Positions 1 through 6,748 of a stretch of DNA of 9,781 bases are shown here, piece by piece. Each line of letters opens with the position of its first letter. Within the stretch, counting starts at the first letter, position 1. This stretch comes from an uncultured Alphaproteobacteria bacterium (GTDB lineage Bacteria; Pseudomonadota; Alphaproteobacteria; Caulobacterales; Aquidulcibacteraceae). The notes below the pieces were generated by a model. That model did no database searches. It saw nothing but the letters and a program-made list of their open reading frames with translations, and was not told where the DNA came from. The stretch spans positions 1-9,781 of the forward strand of contig CALBSY010000193.1 in the NCBI GenBank assembly GCA_937967725.1. The letters are read 5' to 3'. Made by a program: the position numbers and the translations under genes.

Positions 1-2520
1 CGGGCCGGGGCCACGGTGTTCGCCACGGGACGCGACGAAGCCGCCCTGGCGGAGGCCTTGGGTAAGCGTCCTGTGCGGCGCTTTACGCACTTCGACACCG
101 AGTCGAAGAAGCAGCTCGATCTTGGCGCGCGTCTAGGACGCGATTTCGCGCCGGAACGCCAGGCGGACGCCAATGTGTTCGACGCGGCGTCAAAACATAT
201 CGAAACACAGACCAAAGCTAAGAAACGCGTCGTGGTGGCGGCATGGTCCGACGGTTCGGCGGAGCGGTTGGCGGGTGTGTTGAGCGACCACGGAGTGGAA
301 GCGGTCGTGCGCGTTCATTCGTGGCGCGAGGCGGCGGCATTGCCCAAGGGGGCTCAAGCGCTGGCTGTCTTGCCTCTGGAGCGCGGTTTCGAGAACGACG
401 CGTGGTCATTCATCGCCGAACAGGACATTTTAGGTGATCGCCTTGCGCGCCCACGCAAACGGCGCCGCGCATCGAGCGTGATCGCGGAAGCGGCTGCGCT
501 CAGCCAAGGCGATTTCATCGTGCATCAGGATTGTGGTGTCGGCCGCTATGAAGGTTTGAAGACGCTCGACGTGCAGGGCGCGCCGCACGATTGTTTGGAT
601 CTAACTTACGCGGGAGGCGACAAACTCTATCTGCCGGTCGAGAACATCGAGCTGGTCAGCCGCTACGGCGCGGAGGACGCAGAGGCGCAGCTCGACAAGC
701 TGGGCGGCGTCGCTTGGCAGAGCCGAAAAGCGCGAGCGAAACAGCGCTTGCGCGACATGGCGGAGGAGTTGCTGCGGATCGCCGCTCAGCGGGCAACCAA
801 AACGGCTGAAGTCGTCACCCCGCCAGAGGGTCTATGGGACGAGTTCTGCGCCCGCTTCCCATACGAGGAGACCGACGATCAACTGGCGGCGATCGACGAT
901 GTCGTGAGCGATCTTGCGGCTGGACGGCCGATGGACCGGTTGATCTGCGGCGATGTCGGTTTCGGCAAGACTGAAGTGGCGCTGCGCGCGGCTTTCCTGG
1001 TGGCGATGAGCGGCAAACAGGTCGCGGTGTTGGCCCCAACAACATTGTTGTGCCGGCAGCACTTCCGAACCTTCAGCGAACGATTCCGCGGCCTGCCGGT
1101 GCGCGTGCGCCAGCTCTCGCGCCTGGTGACGACGAAAGAGGCGGCGGAGACCAAGGCGGCGCTGGCGGACGGCTCGGTTGATATCGTGATCGGCACCCAT
1201 GCGCTCTTGGCCAAAACCATTCAGTTCGCCGATCTCGGTTTGATGGTGATCGACGAAGAGCAGCACTTTGGCGTCAAACATAAGGAGCGCCTGAAAGACA
1301 TGCGCGCCGATGTTCATGCGCTAACGCTTTCAGCCACCCCAATCCCACGCACACTTCAACTCGCGCTGGCGAACATTCGCGAAATGAGCCTCATCACGAC
1401 ACCGCCAATCGACCGGATGGCGGTGCGCACCTATGTGACGGCATTCGACAACCTCACCGTGCGCGAAGCGCTGCTGCGCGAGAAATATCGCGGGGGGCAA
1501 AGCTTTTTTGTAACCCCGCGTATCTCGGATTTGGAGGAAGCGGCCGACTTTTTGCGCAGGAATGTTCCGGAGGTAACCTTTGCCGTCGCACACGGGCAAA
1601 TGGCTGCGACGCAACTCGATGAAATCATGACGAGCTTTTACGATGGCGTATATGACGTGCTGCTCTCGACCAGCATTGTGGAGTCGGGGCTCGACATTCC
1701 GCGCGCCAACACGCTGATCGTATTCCGCGGTGACATGTTTGGTTTGGCGCAGCTCTATCAGCTGCGCGGCCGCGTAGGGCGCTCGAAGGTGCGCGCTTAT
1801 GCTTATCTCACGACAGCGGCCGAACAGGCGCTGTCGTCCGGCGCGGAAAAGCGGCTCAAAGTGTTGTCCTCGCTCGACAGCCTGGGAGCGGGGTTCACGT
1901 TGGCCAGCCACGACCTCGACATGCGCGGCGGCGGCAATCTGCTTGGCGAAGAGCAATCGGGGCACATCCGCGAAGTCGGCGTGGAACTGTACCAGTCCAT
2001 GCTCGAAGATGCCGTGCAGGCGCTGCGCGAAGGCAAGGAAGAGTCTCTAAGCGAAAAGTCGTGGTCGCCACAAATCAATGTGGGCGCTTCGGTGCTGATC
2101 CCTGAAGCATATGTGGCCGATCTCAATGTCCGACTCTCGCTTTATCGGCGCTTGGCGGATCTTGACAGCGATCAAGAGCGCGAGGCGTTTGCGGCGGAAT
2201 TGATCGACCGTTTCGGTCCGCTGCCGGATGAAGCCGATCAACTGATCGCCGTGGCGGCGCTGAAAGCCCTTTGCCGGCGTTGCCTGATCTCGAAGCTCGA
2301 CGCCGGACCGAAAGGCGCTGTGATGACGTTTAGAGAAGAAGGCTTCCCGAACCCGCTGGCGCTGGTGCGGCACGTCACCGAACGTCCCGACGACTTCAAG
2401 ATGCGGCCTGACGGGAAGTTGGTGGTCACTGGCGGCTGGCACGACGCGCAGCAGCGCTTGAAAGAGCTGCGAAAAGTGCTTGAGGTCCTGGCGCGGCTAG
2501 TGGAACGCAAGGCGGCTTAA
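1..2520 (+). CDS. mfd: Transcription-repair coupling factor Mfd, C-terminal part (5' end outside window)
   Basis: Mfd is the ATP-driven DNA translocase that removes RNA polymerase stalled at DNA lesions and recruits UvrA for nucleotide excision repair. The frame is open to base 1, so the gene starts upstream. The 839 codons seen fit the last three quarters of a protein of about 1150 residues. Counting from the GTG at 16 as residue 1: a D3-like segment at about 70-150; the CarD-like RNA polymerase interaction domain from about 165 (FIVHQDCGVGRYEG) to 225; the first helicase lobe with Walker A GDVGFGKT (312-319, bases 949-972), the DEEQ box (413-416, base 1252) and motif III SATPIPRTL (from about 439). 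The second lobe carries AHGQM, SIVESGLDIP and motif VI QLYQLRGRVGR (579-589). A D7-like regulatory C-terminus follows from about 700. All motor motifs look intact. The internal GTG at 16 is not a likely start. The stop TAA lies 2 bp from the convergent gene's stop. Confidence 0.97.
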   Translation, partial: RAGATVFATGRDEAALAEALGKRPVRRFTHFDTESKKQLDLGARLGRDFAPERQADANVFDAASKHIETQTKAKKRVVVAAWSDGSAERLAGVLSDHGVEAVVRVHSWREAAALPKGAQALAVLPLERGFENDAWSFIAEQDILGDRLARPRKRRRASSVIAEAAALSQGDFIVHQDCGVGRYEGLKTLDVQGAPHDCLDLTYAGGDKLYLPVENIELVSRYGAEDAEAQLDKLGGVAWQSRKARAKQRLRDMAEELLRIAAQRATKTAEVVTPPEGLWDEFCARFPYEETDDQLAAIDDVVSDLAAGRPMDRLICGDVGFGKTEVALRAAFLVAMSGKQVAVLAPTTLLCRQHFRTFSERFRGLPVRVRQLSRLVTTKEAAETKAALADGSVDIVIGTHALLAKTIQFADLGLMVIDEEQHFGVKHKERLKDMRADVHALTLSATPIPRTLQLALANIREMSLITTPPIDRMAVRTYVTAFDNLTVREALLREKYRGGQSFFVTPRISDLEEAADFLRRNVPEVTFAVAHGQMAATQLDEIMTSFYDGVYDVLLSTSIVESGLDIPRANTLIVFRGDMFGLAQLYQLRGRVGRSKVRAYAYLTTAAEQALSSGAEKRLKVLSSLDSLGAGFTLASHDLDMRGGGNLLGEEQSGHIREVGVELYQSMLEDAVQALREGKEESLSEKSWSPQINVGASVLIPEAYVADLNVRLSLYRRLADLDSDQEREAFAAELIDRFGPLPDEADQLIAVAALKALCRRCLISKLDAGPKGAVMTFREEGFPNPLALVRHVTERPDDFKMRPDGKLVVTGGWHDAQQRLKELRKVLEVLARLVERKAA

Positions 2521-2522
2521 CG

Positions 2523-3839
2523 TCAGTGGACCGTTTTCGCCATGGGATCCTGGCCCAACGCGCGCAGAGCGCGGTTGCGCAGGGCGGCGCCGCTTTCTCC
2601 GGCTTGAAGTTCGACGGCGCTTTGCTCGAACACTAACGGGCCGGCGCCATTTTCGCCCGATGCAAACGCCGTGCACTCAGCGACGGCGGCGATGCGCTCG
2701 GCAGTCCGTTTGGCGCCGCGCAAATCGGTGGCGGGCATGGCGACTGTGATGAAATCGCCGCCGAGCACAGAGCCGCTATCGCCGTCGCGCATGAGGCGCG
2801 CAGCAAGGCTTGCGATTTCGGTAAAGCCGCGCTTCCAAACCTCAGGTTCGGGTTCGCGCATGCCGTGAGCGGGAAGAACACGGAGCACACAGAGCGCCAT
2901 CGCCCGGCCATTCGCATGATGATCAGCGGCCAGGCGCGCCAAATGCGCGTCAAACGGCTCACGTTTAAACAGTCCAGTGCGCGGATCTCCCATCAGATCT
3001 CGCAGTGCTCGGATGTCGTGTTCGGCGGAGCGGCGCCGGCGTTCGCGGCGTACGGCCTCGAACAGCCAACCAAGACTTGGGCCGCAGGGAGCGTTAGCTT
3101 CGGCAACCGCGGATGCGCCGCGATCGATCGCGGCGCTGGCGGATTCAGTGTCGCCGGGCGCGGTCACGACCATGGTGGGCATGTGATAGAGAGTGGCGTT
3201 GCGGCGAAGTGCGGCGCAAAGCGAAATGGCCGTATGTTTGTCTTGCGCCGCGTTGAGGACCACAGCGTCGAACGGTTCGTCGTGCAGATGGTCGAAGCCG
3301 GTGTAGGACGAGAATGCGGCCGCGGTTAATCCGTCATGTTGGGCCAGCATGCGTTCGAGCGCCAGGAACATGGTGCTGGGCGCACCAATATAGAGCGCTT
3401 TCAGTTTGCGTTCTTCGGGCGGCTGTGGCGTCTCAACACCGAGTTTCGCCGCGGTAACGAGACGTCGCGTACGCTCCTCTTCCGCGATAGCGACACGGGT
3501 ACAAGCTTCGAGCTGAGCCCGTAGCAGTTTCGGCGGGGCATCCAGCGCCACCGCGCCGGTGAAGATTTTCGCTTGCTCGAGCCCCAGCGCCGGCGGCGCC
3601 GCGCTGTTGAGCGCCATCAGGCGCGCAAGGGGCGGTGGGTTGGCCTGGAGCGAGGCCGCGGCGAGGCGCGCAAAATCCTCGATCGCGCCTCCTTGTGCTG
3701 AGAACACAGTAATGTCTTCGCCGTCGGGCGCCGGGCGATATGGTCCGGGCAAGGCGGCAGCTTCGATGCCGGCGGCGGCCAATTGCGCTTGAGCGTCGCG
3801 AGCCACGCGCGCGTCCTGTGCCCGCACTACGATGCGCAA
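2523..3839 (-). CDS. PleD/PopA-like response-regulator protein with degenerate GGDEF domain and intact c-di-GMP I-site
   Basis: Predicted 438-residue cytoplasmic protein. Residues 1-100 look like a degenerate receiver fold (RIVVRAQ, ITVFSA, KIFTGAVALDA), followed by a charged helical linker (104-130). Residues 146-255 form a second receiver-like domain in which the usual phospho-acceptor Asp appears to be Asn196 (FDAVVLN). A second basic linker (263-282) leads to a GGDEF-like domain (283-435) opening with DPRTGLFKREPFD. The catalytic loop reads GGDF (360-363) instead of GG(D/E)EF, the conserved Asn of the NR motif is Lys292, and the metal-binding Asp region reads LCVLRV. The allosteric motif RDGD (351-354) sits exactly five residues before GGD, as in PleD. 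This pattern, dead A-site with intact I-site after two receivers, matches Caulobacter PopA, a c-di-GMP receptor for ClpXP-dependent CtrA turnover; orthology is inferred. The start codon is TTG at 3839 with GGAG eight bases upstream. The gene converges on mfd and diverges from the racemase gene. Confidence 0.85.
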   Translation of the reverse strand: MRIVVRAQDARVARDAQAQLAAAGIEAAALPGPYRPAPDGEDITVFSAQGGAIEDFARLAAASLQANPPPLARLMALNSAAPPALGLEQAKIFTGAVALDAPPKLLRAQLEACTRVAIAEEERTRRLVTAAKLGVETPQPPEERKLKALYIGAPSTMFLALERMLAQHDGLTAAAFSSYTGFDHLHDEPFDAVVLNAAQDKHTAISLCAALRRNATLYHMPTMVVTAPGDTESASAAIDRGASAVAEANAPCGPSLGWLFEAVRRERRRRSAEHDIRALRDLMGDPRTGLFKREPFDAHLARLAADHHANGRAMALCVLRVLPAHGMREPEPEVWKRGFTEIASLAARLMRDGDSGSVLGGDFITVAMPATDLRGAKRTAERIAAVAECTAFASGENGAGPLVFEQSAVELQAGESGAALRNRALRALGQDPMAKTVH

Positions 3840-3934
3840 GGTTTACGCTCCGGCGCCCCGCCCGCGGGGAATACAAAGTTGCAAGTAACGCCTGTTCGCG
3901 CGACGAAGCAATCAACACAGTTAACGAGGCAGAT
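3840..3934. promoter_or_regulatory. Divergent intergenic region with a GC palindrome
   Basis: These 95 bp must carry the promoters for both the GGDEF-like gene (leftwards) and the racemase gene (rightwards). I see no convincing -35/-10 pair on either strand. A 14-bp GC dyad (CCCCGC-CC-GCGGGG) lies at 3856-3869, just upstream of the GGAG ribosome binding site of the leftward gene. A GAGG at 3926-3929 precedes the racemase ATG by five bases and supports that start. Confidence 0.4.
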
Positions 3935-5038
3935 ATGGCGTCAGGGCCGCTGGATGGCGTGAGAGTCGTTGAGTTCGCCGGTATCGGGCCGGGTCCCTTC
4001 TGCTGCATGCTGCTGTCGGACATGGGTGCGGACGTCGTGCGCATCGACCGCAAAGGCCGCCGCGCAATGGCGAAAGACGTCACCGCGCGCGGCCGTCGTT
4101 CAGTGGCGCTCGATCTTAAGGATGCGAACGACGTCGCCGTTGCGCTGGCGTTGATCGAGAAGGCAAACGTGCTGATCGAAGGCTTCCGGCCTGGTGTCAT
4201 GGAGCGGCTGGGGCTCGGGCCGGATCAAGCGTCAAAAGTGAATCCGCGTCTGATCTATGGGCGCATGACTGGATGGGGACAGAGGGGTCCACTCGCTCAC
4301 GCGGCCGGGCACGATATCAACTACATCGCACTCTCTGGCGCGTTGTACGCTATCGGGCGTATGGGACAGCCTCCATCACCACCGCTCAACTTGGTAGGCG
4401 ATTACGGCGGCGGCGCACTCTATCTCGCCATGGGCGTATGCGCCGCGCTCTACGAAGCCCAACGATCGGGCAAGGGCCAAGTGATCGACGCAGCGATCAC
4501 GGATGGAACCGCTTCCCTGATGGGCGTGATGTAGGGATTACGCGCGTCCGGCATTTGGAGCGATGAGCGCGATGCAAACCTGCTGGATGGCGGCGCGCCA
4601 TTCTATGACGTTTACGAAACTGCCGACGCCAAGTTCATCGCGATCGGCGCCCTTGAGCCGCAATTCTACGCGCAATTGCTCGACAAGCTCGGTCTGAAGG
4701 ATGATCCGCTATTCGCCGCGCAGATGGACCGCAGCCAGTGGCCGGCGATGAGCGCCAAAGTCGCCGCGGCGGTGAAGACCAAGACGCGGGATGAGTGGAC
4801 CGCGTTGCTGGAGGGCACAGACGCGTGCTTCGCGCCGGTACTGACCATGGCCGAGGCGCCGGCGCATCCACACAACGCCGCGCGCGGCGCGTTCGTGGAG
4901 AGTGAAGGATTGACGCAGCCGGCTCCCGCGCCACGCTTCTCGCGGACGCCAGCCGAAATTCAGGGTCCGGCCGCAAAACCCGGCGCAGATACGGAAAAAG
5001 TCCTTTCAGAATGGGGTGTTAGCACGCGCCCAACATGA
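3935..5038 (+). pseudogene. Alpha-methylacyl-CoA racemase (CaiB/BaiF CoA-transferase family III), interrupted by an in-frame amber codon
   Basis: Enzymes of this family epimerise 2-methylacyl-CoA thioesters in branched-chain fatty acid breakdown. The frame runs from ATG 3935 (GAGG five bases upstream) to TGA 5038, 367 codons including a TAG at 4532-4534 (codon 200). The same reading frame continues without a shift: the text after the stop (GLRASGIWSDERDANLLDGG, then YETADAKFIAIGALEPQFY) is the expected next part of the family. With this start, the catalytic residues reported for the Mycobacterium tuberculosis homologue MCR fall on the same numbers: Arg91 (VMERLGLG), His126 (GHDINY), Asp156 (GDYGGG) and Glu241 (GALEPQ, base 4655). 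Terminating at codon 200 would lose Glu241 and the C-terminal part. No ATG or ribosome binding site lies just after the stop to restart translation; the next in-frame candidate is a TTG at 4676. It is most simply a recent nonsense mutation or an assembly error. Longer upstream in-frame starts, from 3740, overlap the divergent gene and are unlikely. Confidence 0.88.
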
Positions 5039-5045
5039 TTAAAGC

Positions 5046-5060
5046 GTTCATGTCGGGTTC
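5046..5060. promoter_or_regulatory. GTTC-N7-GTTC, matches the alphaproteobacterial LexA box (weak candidate)
   Basis: GTTC at 5046-5049 and GTTC at 5057-5060 are separated by exactly seven bases, the direct-repeat form of the SOS box known in Caulobacter and Rhodobacter. It lies just after the racemase stop and about 210 bp before scoA. Eight fixed bases in a 10-kb window can easily match by chance, and scoAB are not known SOS genes. A TATGAT at 5077-5082 could be a -10 element, but no good -35 stands 16-18 bp before it. Confidence 0.25.
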
Positions 5061-5082
5061 AAACACCGTGGGCTTTTATGAT

Positions 5083-5123
5083 CCCCGGTTCCGGACGATT
5101 TTCGTCCCTCGCTCGTACCGGGG
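5083..5123. other. Nested inverted repeats upstream of scoA
   Basis: An outer 7-bp stem pairs CCCCGGT (5083-5089) with ACCGGGG (5117-5123). Inside it a perfect 6-bp stem GGACGA (5093-5098) / TCGTCC (5102-5107) closes a TTT loop. It directly precedes the larger hairpin at 5125-5207 and may belong to the same structured element. The function is not known. Confidence 0.55.
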
Positions 5124-5124
5124 C

Positions 5125-5207
5125 CAGGTTTTCGGTCCGCCTTAGGGCCGAAGCAGAAGCGCCGGCCGCCGGCTCAGCGGCCGGCGCAATTCTGTTCGGC
5201 CAACCTG
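5125..5207. repeat. Large imperfect palindrome with alternative pairing between the racemase remnant and scoA
   Basis: A 23-bp imperfect hairpin spans 5146-5201: GGCCGAA (5146-5152) with TTCGGCC (5195-5201), CAGAA (5154-5158) with TTCTG (5190-5194), and an 11-bp GC stem 5159-5169 / 5177-5187 around the loop CGGCTCA. The only breaks are a bulged G at 5153 and AA at 5188-5189. CAGGTT (5125-5130) pairs with AACCTG (5202-5207) and encloses it. TTCGGTCC (5131-5138) can instead pair with GGGCCGAA (5145-5152), with one G-U, so two folds exclude each other. It could end racemase transcription (the GC stem is followed by AATTCTGTT, a poor U tract), act as a scoAB leader, or be a dispersed palindromic repeat. 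Confidence 0.6.
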
Positions 5208-5267
5208 AAAGCTTCGTCTCCGTCACGGCATGTTGCGCCGTTGCGCGCCGCTACGTAAAGGAGCGGT

Positions 5268-5975
5268 ATGGTCAACAAAGTTTACACGGACGCTAGGTCC
5301 GCGCTCAACGGCATGACGTTCGACGGCATGATCGTGATGAGCGGCGGCTTCGGCCTTTGCGGCATCCCGGAGAACCTCATCATCGCGCTGCGCGACAGCG
5401 GGGTGAAGGACATCACCGTTATCTCCAACAATGCCGGAGTCGATGGCTGGGGTTTGGGACTGCTGCTGGAGACCAAGCAGATCAAGAAAATGGTTTCGAG
5501 CTACGTTGGCGAGAACAAGGAGTTCGCGCGCCAGTTTCTCGCGGGCGAACTGGAGCTCGAATTCAATCCGCAAGGCACGCTCGCCGAGCGGTGCAGGGCA
5601 GGGGGCGCCGGCATCGCTGGCTTCTATACCAAGACAGGCGTGGGCACGCTGGTGGCCGAAGGCAAGCCGACGAAGGAGTTTGACGGCGAGACCTATGTGA
5701 TGGAAACGGGCCTGGTCGCCGATCTGTCGATCGTTAAGGCGTGGAAGGGTGATCGGGAGGGTAACCTGATCTTCCGAAAGACCGCACGCAACTTTAACCC
5801 GATGATGGCGACAGCCGGTAAGAAGTGTGTCGCCGAAGTCGAAATTCTGGTGGAAACTGGCGAACTCGACCCCGATCAGATCCACACACCCGGCATTTAC
5901 GTCGATCGCATTGTTAAGGGTGACTTTGAGAAGCGCATCGAGCAGCGCACTGTGCGTCAGCGGGAGAAAACATAA
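5268..5975 (+). CDS. scoA: Succinyl-CoA:3-ketoacid CoA-transferase, subunit A
   Basis: Subunit A of the heteromeric enzyme that moves CoA from succinyl-CoA to acetoacetate or related 3-ketoacids, allowing ketone bodies to enter or leave the acetyl-CoA pool. The product is 235 residues, the usual length for this subunit. The glycine-rich family I CoA-transferase signature is visible at residues 19-34 (DGMIVMSGGFGLCGIP), followed by PENLI, and the protein continues with the typical SNNAGVDGWGLGLLL and QGTLAERCRAGGAGI segments. The start ATG at 5268 has AAGGAG (5258-5263) four bases upstream. A small stem, CCGCT (5248-5252) / AGCGG (5262-5266), puts most of that site in its loop. The stop TAA shares its last base with the ATG of scoB, so the two are translationally coupled. 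The related AtoD or PcaI subunits are alternatives; the overall sequence fits ScoA best. Confidence 0.95.
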   Translation: MVNKVYTDARSALNGMTFDGMIVMSGGFGLCGIPENLIIALRDSGVKDITVISNNAGVDGWGLGLLLETKQIKKMVSSYVGENKEFARQFLAGELELEFNPQGTLAERCRAGGAGIAGFYTKTGVGTLVAEGKPTKEFDGETYVMETGLVADLSIVKAWKGDREGNLIFRKTARNFNPMMATAGKKCVAEVEILVETGELDPDQIHTPGIYVDRIVKGDFEKRIEQRTVRQREKT

Positions 5976-6622
5976 TGCCGTGGTCCCGTGATCAGCTTGC
6001 CCAACGCGCGGCCAAGGAATTGCGCGACGGTTTTTACGTTAATCTCGGCATCGGCATCCCAACGCTGGTGGCGAACTACATTCCACAAGGCATGGAAGTC
6101 ACGCTCCAATCAGAAAACGGCATGCTGGGCATGGGGCCGTTCCCGTATGAGGATGAAGTCGACGCTGATTTGATTAATGCAGGCAAGCAAACCATCACGG
6201 CGCTGAAGAAAACCTCGTATTTCTCCTCCGCAGACTCGTTTGCCATGATCCGCGGCGGGCATATTGATCTCTCGATCCTCGGCGCGATGGAGGTCACTGA
6301 TCGCGGCGACCTCGCTAATTGGATGGTGCCGGGCAAGATGGTTAAGGGCATGGGCGGGGCGATGGACCTCGTTGCTGGCGTCAAGCGCGTCGTCGTCGTG
6401 ATGGAGCACACGGCGAAAGATGGCTCGCCGAAGCTTCTCAAGACGTGCACGCTGCCGCTTACCGGCGTGAACGTGGTGGATTTGGTGATCACCGATCTCG
6501 GCGTGTTTGAGATCGACAAGCATGGTTCACAACCGATGAAGCTCATTGAACTCGCGGATGGCGTGAGCGCCGACGAGATCAAGAGCAAGACGGAAGCAGA
6601 GTTCGTCAATGCGGTGGCGTGA
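5975..6622 (+). CDS. scoB: Succinyl-CoA:3-ketoacid CoA-transferase, subunit B
   Basis: Subunit B, 215 residues, carries the catalytic glutamate that forms the covalent glutamyl-CoA intermediate. This is Glu47 in the family signature LQSENGMLG (residues 45-53, codon at 6113). Further family text is YVNLGIGIPTLV near the N-terminus, GGHIDLSILGAMEV and NWMVPGKMVKGMGGAMDLV in the middle, and EHTAKDGSPKLL towards the C-terminus. The ATG overlaps the scoA stop by one base (TAATG at 5973-5977), and GGGAG inside the end of scoA, eight bases before the ATG, is its ribosome binding site. The active site and length look intact, so with ScoA a working enzyme is expected even though the neighbouring racemase is broken. 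Confidence 0.95.
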   Translation: MPWSRDQLAQRAAKELRDGFYVNLGIGIPTLVANYIPQGMEVTLQSENGMLGMGPFPYEDEVDADLINAGKQTITALKKTSYFSSADSFAMIRGGHIDLSILGAMEVTDRGDLANWMVPGKMVKGMGGAMDLVAGVKRVVVVMEHTAKDGSPKLLKTCTLPLTGVNVVDLVITDLGVFEIDKHGSQPMKLIELADGVSADEIKSKTEAEFVNAVA

Positions 6623-6629
6623 ACGCAAA

Positions 6630-6649
6630 GTATTTACAGACGTAAACAC
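6630..6649. promoter_or_regulatory. 20-bp dyad GTATTTAC-AGAC-GTAAACAC, operator-like
   Basis: Two 8-bp arms match at 7 of 8 positions around a 4-bp centre, eight bases after the scoB stop. AT-rich symmetric arms in GC-rich DNA look like the binding site of a dimeric regulator. No regulator gene is in the window, so the protein is unknown. Confidence 0.35.
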
Positions 6650-6664
6650 GAGATGAAGCGAAGC

Positions 6665-6683
6665 GCGCGTTAGAGTAACGCGC
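6665..6683. terminator. Perfect 8-bp inverted repeat after scoB
   Basis: GCGCGTTA (6665-6672) and TAACGCGC (6676-6683) pair perfectly around GAG. The position 43 bp after scoB suits a transcript-ending or 3'-protecting hairpin. The following bases (CCGTTCACAATT) are not a true U tract, so an operator for the next gene is equally possible. Confidence 0.4.
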
Positions 6684-6703
6684 CCGTTCACAATTTCTCA
6701 TCA

Positions 6704-6744
6704 CCTTCTCTGTAAGTTCACCGGAACACTTCGTGCAGAGAGGG
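6704..6744 (+). promoter_or_regulatory. Stem that could mask the ribosome binding site of the outer-membrane protein gene
   Basis: CCTTCTCTG (6704-6712) can pair with CAGAGAGGG (6736-6744) over nine positions with one U-G pair. The second arm contains the purine-rich ribosome binding site (GAGAGGG, 6738-6744), four bases before the ATG at 6749. U6713-G6735 and A6714-U6734 may extend the stem. A small inner stem GTTC (6716-6719) / GAAC (6724-6727) lies in the loop. This suggests control of translation start by RNA folding, if transcription begins upstream of 6704. Confidence 0.4.
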
Positions 6745-6748
6745 CGCC

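Noticed and set aside
832..1317. Long minus-strand open frames opposite mfd (also 1330-1965)
   Set aside because: They are antisense shadows of strongly conserved Mfd motor motifs in GC-rich DNA, with no start signals or domain-like sequence.
2865..3329. Plus-strand frame of 154 codons opposite the GGDEF-like gene
   Set aside because: It is antisense to a gene with recognisable domains and shows no protein family features.
3909..3925. CtrA-like box near the GGDEF-like/racemase promoters
   Set aside because: Only one half (TTAAC) is present; the other half at seven-base spacing reads AATC, not TTAA.
3740..3934. In-frame upstream extension of the racemase frame
   Set aside because: It overlaps the start of the well-supported minus-strand gene, its translation is Arg/Pro-rich without family similarity, and the ATG at 3935 has its own ribosome binding site and restores the family's catalytic residue numbering.
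5223..5885. Minus-strand frame of 220 codons opposite scoA
   Set aside because: It is a shadow of scoA, whose signatures and ribosome binding site are clear; the antisense translation shows no motif.
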